DNA from: Steinernema hermaphroditum
Taxonomy: Eukaryota > Nematoda > Chromadorea > Rhabditida > Steinernematidae
Reading direction: 5' to 3'
DNA length: 64,000 nt
Assembly (NCBI GenBank): GCA_030435675.1
Contig: CM059624.1
Span: forward strand, 8,332,769 to 8,396,768
The notes under the pieces were generated by a model. That model was not told the DNA's origin. It worked only from the letters and a program-made list of their open reading frames with translations, and did not search any database. Made by a program: the position numbers and the translations under genes. Shown here piece by piece: positions 57,014 through 64,000 of this stretch (position 1 is its first letter; every line of letters begins with the position of its first letter).

Positions 57014-58375
57014 ATGAACATGCACCTCTCCTCCTTTATCTCCCTTCTGATCGTCGCCGCCGCGGCCTCCCGCGACGACCTCCCGATCTCGTCGGTCGTT
57101 CGTTTGCCCAATGGTCAGCTTCGCTTGCATGAGAAGTGCCGTGCTTTGAGTGCAGCCTCATCCCGGCCCCCCTAAGCGTCCCCTTTTAGGGCCCCTCCGG
57201 AATCCCGGTAAGCCCGCGGCCATCGCCGCCACGGCGAGGCCCCCGAAGCCCCCGCCACCGGCCTCCTCCAGCGATTTCCTCGCCAGAAGACCATCCGGGG
57301 TGCTTGGAGGCCTGACAGCGCCGAATCGCCCTTCGGAGGAAGGTAAGTGCCCTTCGGCGCCCCTCCGCGTCAAGGCTGTCTCCCGACCCTCAAACGACCC
57401 TTTTTCAGTCACCTCCGACTGCATCACCATGCGCCGGGTGATGATTTCCCGGCACGGAAACGCTTCGCAACTCAGCGGATACGTCCCAGTCTGCACCGGC
57501 CCCGACGACAAGTGAGTCAGGCGTTCACTCCTGATGGAGCGAGCGGATCCTCTTGTAGACTGTACGACGCCGTGCAGTGCCACAAGGCGACCGGGTACTG
57601 CTGGTGCGTCAATCAGGCGACCAACTACCCGATCCCGAACACGTCGACGCTTGGGAAACCAAACTGCACGGCACTGCGGCTGAGGCCGCGGACCTCCTTC
57701 CGACGGCAGACGATCAAAGGTCCGTTTTTCTTCGGGTTCATGGCGCCACGGATGATATCGAAATTCGAAAGAAGGTCACATGTTTCGTTTGGGAAGAGAC
57801 GCCGATAACAATGTTGTCTTAGGGGCGCCAAAGTGTGACGAAATGATTACAAACAGCCTGTTTACAAGGGCCACATACCAGTGAGTGGGAGGGCTAAGTG
57901 TGCGTGATTCAGGATGCAAACCACGGAAGCAGGCCGCCTTCTTCCAGCGCTTCTTCCGCTCCATCGAGACCGAGATGATCGCGGCGATCGGGCCCCAGAG
58001 GTCAAAGCAGAGGATCGATCGCATCGCCAAATGGAAGTTCCGTCAGCTGGACGCCAATAAGAACAAGGTGAGTTCCAGAGCCCTTCCACTGATCGCCCCT
58101 TAGGTCCTGGAGAAGGAAGAGTGGAAGCCCTACCGCGGCGAGCTGCGGCAGTTCAACAAGATGAGGAGGTGCGGACGGAACTTCTTCCGCTTCTGCGATC
58201 AGGACCGCAACAAGAAGATCACCTTCGACGAGTGGCGGCGGTGTACGGTAGACGGTGAGTCACCTCGTCCGGCGACGTTTCATTCTGGAATTCTTCAGCC
58301 ACTCGAAAGAAGCCGAGAAAGAAGGTGGAGAAGACACAGAATCCCTTTCTGTACATTCTGAGACCGGAGGAGTGA
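57014..58375 (+). CDS. SMOC-like protein: thyroglobulin-1 and EC domains with basic tail
   Basis: Tandem relative of the gene at 54276. Exons 57014-57113 (signal peptide MNMHLSSFISLLIVAAAASR), 57190-57342 (proline-rich linker), 57409-57511 and 57559-57719 (thyroglobulin-1: YVPVCTGPDDK, YDAVQCHKATGYCWCV, PIPNTST, PNC), 57833-57880, an exon to 58067 (CKPRKQAAFFQRFF), 58104-58254 (EF-hand DQDRNKKITFDEW) and 58299-58375. The EC part (KWKFRQLDANKNKVLEKEEWKP) resembles vertebrate SMOC. The tail ATRKKPRKKVEK is strongly basic and could bind heparan sulfate, as SMOC tails do. It lacks the Kazal domain. The junction after 57880 does not resolve with normal introns (see findings). The layout resembles nematode SMOC-1. 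Confidence 0.87.
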
Positions 58376-61300
58376 GTGGCGGCGCCAAGAAGGTCGACGG
58401 CTTCGTCAAACAGAGCTCTCTAGGAAGAATTATTCCAAAAATGTATTCGGACGCGTGCGGGTTTTCTTTTTGTCGCTTTGGTGAAGTCAATAAAGGCAAA
58501 ACAAGAGCGGAACAAAATTGGAACGGGTTCTGAGGGCACACGGAATGCACTTAGATCGTCTCGGAGCACAGTGCCTGCGGTTCGAAAACGTCGGCAGAAT
58601 TCACTTTTGTGAAGACTTAAATGGTTTACGTGAGACGTGTCACTTTTGTGGAGATCACAGGGGACCGTCCCCTAAAGCAACGAGAACCAAAGGGAAACTT
58701 TGCATTTGCTAATTCATCGACGTGCTTAGAACTGCGCCAATGGATATAAGCTCCATCGCTGTCATTAATTTTCGGTTGCTTGATCCAAGTGATCCTACCT
58801 GAGAGCAGATAGTGTCGTCACTTTGAAGGGACCGAACGGAACCAGCACACCCCTAAGCCTGAGATGCACAGCCGCGGAGACTCCCTCCTAGATTCTACAC
58901 GAACTTTTCGGGAGTTCGTCGACGATTCTCGGAATGAAAATTAATTTCTCCGCTACCGTATCCCTCCCAATTACTCACAACCCCTGAGGAGGTTCGGCCT
59001 AGAATCTCTCCTTCATAACGGCTAATTAATTTATTTTCGCTCTGTTTTCGTCTTTCCTCAAACAAACCGAAAACAATCGCGATTCTGTCGTCATCCAAAG
59101 TAGGAATCGGCGTCGACGCAGCCGCCTTCCGAAAACCTCCTCCTCTGCGAAGGGTCCACTCAGGGCCCGCCTCTCTTTCCGTTGCCTAGTGCTAGGGCAC
59201 GTGTCCAGATGTGCTGTATTTCCTATTTATTAGAGAGACCCGAAAACAGCTGTTTTGGAAACACGCGGTGGACACGTAAATGCGATTACACTGCATTAAT
59301 GAAACGCCTTATTTTTAGGCGACCCGACAGATGAATATAAATTTTTCAGGCACTCCATGGGCGCTCTCCTAGAGTGCGCAGGAATCGAGCCTGTTTTTGT
59401 TGTTGTGCCCTTTCCTTCCAGGTTCGTTCTATCTTTTGGATTACACGAGGTTAGCTCAGTCACATATACCTCTCCAACTTTCCCAAGAAGTTCATCCTGA
59501 TGCTTGGAGGTTCTCTAGTTGCTTGGTCTCCTGATCTTCGGATCCCTAAATCGATCGGAGCCGCGCCATTTGACCTTCGATGCCTTCCAATTAGCCTTGT
59601 TTTCGGCACTCCTGATTGAGTTACCTGCGATCCGGCGGCGTTACACCTCCACTTCTGGGCAAATACTCGTGAGAAGGTGGCTCCGGCCTCTTTCCTCCGC
59701 AATTATGCAAACGGACGTCGTCGTCCTCGACTCCGACGGCTTCGTTTTTCATTTGTTTGTATTGGCTCGTGTGCGCAATTCGATTATCATCTGACGTTTC
59801 CAGGTTTCGGCCCTCCGCTAATCCACTTTCGCGTCAAGACCCGAATCCCATTACCCCTGCGCCCCATTAGCCGTAGTCAGTTTCAAAATCTCTTCTGTGG
59901 CATCCGAGTACCAGTTTTGCCCCAATTGCATACCGTAGGACAGAGTCTCCCGTTCTCTTCCAAATGTACTTTCAATGAGGGCAATTTTCCACTCGGGGTC
60001 CAACGCCTGGGGTCCCGTACCGATGCACAGCCGTCTCAGGGAGACTACTATGCGATTGGCGATTTGTTTCTAATCGAGCGCACTCTTAAAGTCGATTCGA
60101 GGCTCGTTGCCCATGCATATCCCGATTCGCCGCCAAAAACGGCTCATTAGCGCCAAAACGTGCTCCGAGCGGTCATTCGCAGCGAAAGTGCACCCCTGGC
60201 CCGGAAGTGGTCACTTTGCCAAATGTCACTGCCCAAAATGGCTCCTTGCCCTTCTGCGGCTAATTGTCACTGGCCGAATCCCGGCAAACGGGAGTTTGTT
60301 TTCGGCTTTTGCGTGCATCGGGTCCAATTAGGTGGAGCGCACGCATAATAAGCGCAGAAAGCGACGCGCCAAGACGGCTGACTCAGGGCTTCTTCTCGGG
60401 ACCGAGCAGGAAGGGGCTTATTAAGAGTCGCTGTAATTGGACCTTGTTTTCGCGCGTCGACGGTTTCTACCGAGTCATTTTCTGAGGAGTACGGTATCTA
60501 GGGGGTCGAAGAAAGCGCCATCTCCGCTACAAGGAGGTGAAAACAGAATCGCGTCAGTCGGACAAATTAGAGTCCCTTCTGTGGCCCAATTATGCACGAA
60601 CTTTCCGTCCAAAACATCACTTTGGGTGAAGTCACCCTAAGTGTTTCTCATTCTCTTCATGCTTGACGTCAACAACGTTCTTCTTCCTTCTCCCCTCGAG
60701 TTGCGGTCTTCCCTGAGCCCTCAGGAGGTCCCCGGACACCTCTTCCCGGCGACTTGTCTGTTTTCGCCTTCTGAAGCGCCCGGTGTCGGCCTCTCGTTTG
60801 CAACTCTCGCAACTCCCGTTTAATAACTCTGAAATCGTTGCCGGAAGCGAAAATCCGTCCGATTAATTGTTTTCGGTCTCATCCCGATCAAACATCGTCT
60901 CACCGACTAGCGCCCCCCCCCCTCCCCCCTTTAATTGCTATTTTCGACAGTTTGCCTTTTTCCGCCACTTCCTCCAGTCGTGCCCATGCAGCCAATTAAT
61001 AAAACCGATCGCGAATCGTCTTTGTCAGCACCTCGCAGCACCGCCTAAAATGCGACGGTCCCATCCCGATGTTTGCTTTTCGCCCTCGTAGGCAGTCCTG
61101 AGGGCGCATTTGGCCTCGAGGACGATGACCTCCGTCGACGATCCGCCAGATTCTGTGACTTCCCTTCAAGGACTTCCTCGAACCACTTACCGTACCCCGT
61201 GCTCATAGCAATTATGCCCTATTACTCATCATGCGCCATCCTCACGCGGCACCTCGTGCTCTCAAACGGTTCATCTTAATCCAGTAGGCACCACGTGAGC

Positions 61301-62184
61301 CCTAATTGCGTTGTCGCGGCTGATCACTGCCACCTCGCGACGTCTCCAGAATTGGCTTCTCTGGACCTCCGTCCGCGAGTTTCTCAAAGGGTTAGTCACC
61401 TCAGCTGGGCCTCGAAGATTCCAGATTCAAAAGGAATTTGCCCTCCTCGGCAAGTTCTTGACATTGCTCTCCACCGTACCACACCGAAATCTGTCAATAA
61501 TTGCCGAGATCCGCCCCTTCGCCTCCTTTGTCCTCTGTTTCCCGATTCGTTTATTTGCTTCGGCCCTCGGCGGACTCCGATCCTTCTCCTCTGACGCAGC
61601 CGGGGAACCCGAAACCTCTCGGCGCTAAATACGTATACATCTAAAACGCATCTCATCGGACCAGAAGAGCTCCGTCCCCACTTCGTCCGCACGTTTCTTT
61701 CGGTAATTTATGCGCACTTCCGTCTTCTTCGTTTCGTCCCTGCAGAATATTGTTTTCGCGCTCGACTGAGCCTGGCCAGGCGGGCCTCTGGGTGGCCTCC
61801 GGTGCCGCCCCTCCGTAGCGATTCCAGTCCGTCCCATCTTTCAGGTGGTGCGCGCCAATTACCCTTATTGGCCCTCGGTCCCCGAGAGTCGCCTCAAAGG
61901 ACGTTCTCCGTGCCCTCTTATCGCGCCTCGGGCACCCGCACCCTCCACAACAATTAATTCGATTCCACCCGCACGCGCACTACGCGTCGCGCACGACTGA
62001 CGGTTCCGTCGGAAGAGCTTCGCCGAAGTTACCCGTATTCCCCCGCCCGAGAGATCAGGCCTGCTCGGGGAATTGATCATCTTCGGCGACAGCGATAAAC
62101 AAAGAAACAAAAACAAGTGGCGCGTGTCTTCTGCATTCCTCCGCTCCCTCATCCCGGCTTGCAGAGGTTGCACAGCTCCGAAGC
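58376..62184. other. Long intergenic region, no gene recognised
   Basis: 3.8 kb. No conserved frame or RNA gene is seen. It includes homopolymer C runs (60913-60922 plus six more C after a T), several TACCGTA copies (58951, 59932, 61181) and frequent ATTAA/TTAAT blocks. The promoter of the GPCR at 62185 should lie at its right end. Confidence 0.4.
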
Positions 62185-63581
62185 ATGTCGGCGCCCCCCA
62201 ACGCAACGGCTTTGCTCCTCTCGGGTCCCGAGAACGCCACCGATCCCGATGCCTGGAAGCGTGCAGCCATCCGCATTATCAGCACGCACGTCTTCCTCGT
62301 GCAGTTCCTCCTCGGCTTCGGCGGCAACGCCCTCAACCTCCTCGTCCTCCTCAGCAAGAAGATGCGCTCTAGGACCAACATCGTGCGTTTGAAACCCTTC
62401 GGCCCTCAACCCTTGCTTACAGCTCTTCGCCGCCATGGCCGTCGCCGACCTTACATTCCTCGTTTTCCACCTCTTCACCTACTTCTACTTTGCCGGTTAC
62501 TTCACGAGGCGCTCCCTCGCCTCGTCCTGGTACTTCTCCTACAACATCTACATCACCGCCTTCTCCAACTGGTTCAGCGCCGTCTCCATCTGGTGATCGT
62601 ATTCTTCTTGGCCCTTAACATTGCCCCTTCAGGTTGATGCTCGCGGTCACCATCGAGAGGGTTACGGTAATCCGGCGGCCCTTCCAATCATCGAACCGGC
62701 TACTGTCGGTCAACTTCTTCGTCACCATCGCCGTTATCTTCATCTTCACGTTCGGCATCACCTTCGTCCAACCGTTCCTGGTCAAGACGGTCATTGTCAA
62801 CAACCGCTACGTCCGCCAGGTACCCTCCGGCGCCCTCCTGCTCAGCCACCTCCTTCAGAACAACAACCCCTCCCTGGCGACGGCGTGGACCGTCTTCCAC
62901 GCGCTCGGCGTCGTCGTGCTGCCCTTCATCATATCGCTCATCCTCAACTTCCTGCTCGTCATCGCCCTCCGGCAACAGACCTTCCTGGCGGGACTCATCC
63001 TCACCGAGGGCGACAAGCGCAAGTCGCAGCAGCCGCTGATCTCGTCGCGGAACCGCACCGAAAAGAAGGTAACGAGTGTGAGTGGTCCCTTCTTCCTTGA
63101 CGCCCGCGGCCGCCTCCGGCAGTTGTCCCTTTTTTTGTTGTCGTGGCGCTCAGAGGAACCCCGGAGGCGGCCCGAGGTGTTCCCTCGCCCAACATGTTCA
63201 CCGCCGGACTGTTTCAGGTCACCCGCATGGTGGTACTCATCCTCTCGACTTTCCTCGTTCTCAACGGACCAGGCGCCCTGGTTCAGGTGCTCCGGGCGTT
63301 CGACATTAAGTTCAAATCGGTGCGTCCTCTCCCAAAATGGCCCTTCTTGTGCAAATCACCCACTTCTCCTAATTGAAAACGATTAATTCATCGAATTAAG
63401 CAATGACCTCCCCCCCCCCCCCGTTACCGTATCTTCCTAATTTGTCATTTTAGGACGTGAACAACCAGCTGCTCTACGTAGCGATGAATTGCTTTGCAGT
63501 GACGGGCAAGGTGCTCAACTTCATCCTGTTCTGCCTCAGCAGCAGTCACTTCCGAAACCGACTCATTGTCCATCTCAGGGG
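62185..63581 (+). CDS. Rhodopsin-like peptide GPCR, 3' end unresolved
   Basis: Exons 62185-62382, 62423-62592, 62633-63068, 63218-63319 and 63454-63581 keep one frame of about 344 codons. The N-terminus has two glycosylation sites (PPNATA, PENATD). TM1 is VQFLLGFGGNALNLLVLL, followed by KKMRSRTN. TM2 has FAAMAVADLTFLVFHLF. TM3 ends LAVTIERVTVIRRPF, with ERV in place of DRY. TM6 has RMVVLILSTFLVLNGP. TM7 has MNCFAVTGKVLNFILFCLSSSHFRNRL. The last pattern is common in nematode neuropeptide receptors. A frame rich in K/R/S with NNNRPHSRLQKFASDTPDRS (63819-64000) is probably the C-terminal tail, but I could not join it in frame; the gene may run off the window. The ligand is unknown. Confidence 0.85.
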
Positions 63582-64000
63582 GTGCGTACCGCCACTGCGA
63601 CGTGTCCCTTCGGGACCTTCACGCAACTCCAAAAGCAACGGTAAAGGCGTTCTGACCCACTTGCGCTCTCGCTCCTTCCTGCTCCCCTGCGAGGGCACCG
63701 TGGTGCATGCCGAGCCCCTCTGAAGTCCTCTGCTCCCTCGGGTCTCCTCTCCCTTCCTGGACCTCCAACCGTACTATCTCGTTTAGCCGTGTCACTCACC
63801 GTACTCACCACCGTCGCTCAGAACCTCGACCGAGTGAACAACAATCGGCCGCACTCGCGCCTCCAGAAGTTCGCCTCGGACACCCCGGACCGCTCGAAGA
63901 AGCGCTCCCACGTGGAGATGCGTGACTTCTCGAACTCCGAGTTCCGTGATATCGTCTTGATCGCCAAGCATCGGGCGCACCGAGCCTCGAGCGCCACGGA

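Noticed and set aside
57120..57175. Early stop in the second SMOC-like gene after the signal peptide (RPP and stop)
   Set aside because: It appears only if the acceptor at 57159 is used; the acceptor at 57188-57189 keeps the frame through the proline-rich linker into the thyroglobulin domain.
60911..60929. Poly-C run as a regulatory G-quadruplex
   Set aside because: A C10-T-C6 run, and a C13 run at 63410-63422, could form G-rich structures on the other strand, but homopolymers alone are weak evidence.

Overview
This window looks like nuclear DNA from a nematode. Its genes are split by many short introns, mostly about 35-50 nt, with GT-AG borders, and no bacterial-type operons or ribosome-binding sites are seen. 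The strongest marker is a precursor with six KSAYMRF-G peptides, the nematode flp-6 signature. Two receptors of FMRFamide/myosuppressin type and SMOC-type genes fit an ecdysozoan animal. I cannot name the species.

Layout. 0.3-2.3 kb (-): TRMT1, a tRNA dimethylguanosine methyltransferase. 3.1-4.9 kb (+): the translation terminator eRF1, followed by a 65-residue membrane protein. 5.6-9.1 kb: a transposon nest with three levels of insertion. 9.5-14 kb (-): a disordered protein with a possible PP1-docking motif, then lipin. 16.7-17.4 kb: a second element of the tRNA-bearing fold-back family. 18.0-21.4 kb: a secreted class-3 lipase (+) facing an FMRFamide-receptor-like GPCR (-). 21.4-31.7 kb: gene-poor and repeat-rich, with two more mariner-like copies and a long hairpin. 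31.9-36.4 kb: an ENPP-type ecto-phosphodiesterase (+) facing a single-pass membrane protein (-). 37.4-39.6 kb (+): YIPF5 and PIH1D1, 245 bp apart. 39.8-42.0 kb (-): a myosuppressin-receptor-like GPCR. 45.0-45.7 kb (-): a secreted proline/tyrosine-rich protein. 47.8-48.4 kb: a retroposed sequence. 51.6-52.4 kb (+): flp-6. 54.3-58.4 kb (+): two tandem SMOC-related genes. 62.2 kb to the edge (+): a third peptide-type GPCR whose 3' end is unresolved.

The genes do not form one pathway. There is a housekeeping part (tRNA modification, translation termination, Golgi traffic, phosphatidate phosphatase, R2TP-type assembly) and a neuro-/extracellular-signalling part (an RFamide precursor, three peptide-type GPCRs, two SMOC-like matricellular proteins, an ecto-phosphodiesterase).

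The most novel signal is a family of DNA transposon-like elements. They have long terminal inverted repeats starting CAAGGGAAC, 3-bp target duplications, and a convergent pair of tRNA-derived Pol III units inside the repeats. Two copies are present. One was itself hit by a minisatellite-ended element that left a 9-bp duplication, and the composite sits inside a mariner-like copy. Other notable points are a lipin intron that looks recently gained by insertion with a 13-bp duplication, a 26-nt intron in the lipase gene, and an excess of the palindrome TACNGTA. All exon borders were read by eye from homology and splice consensus.
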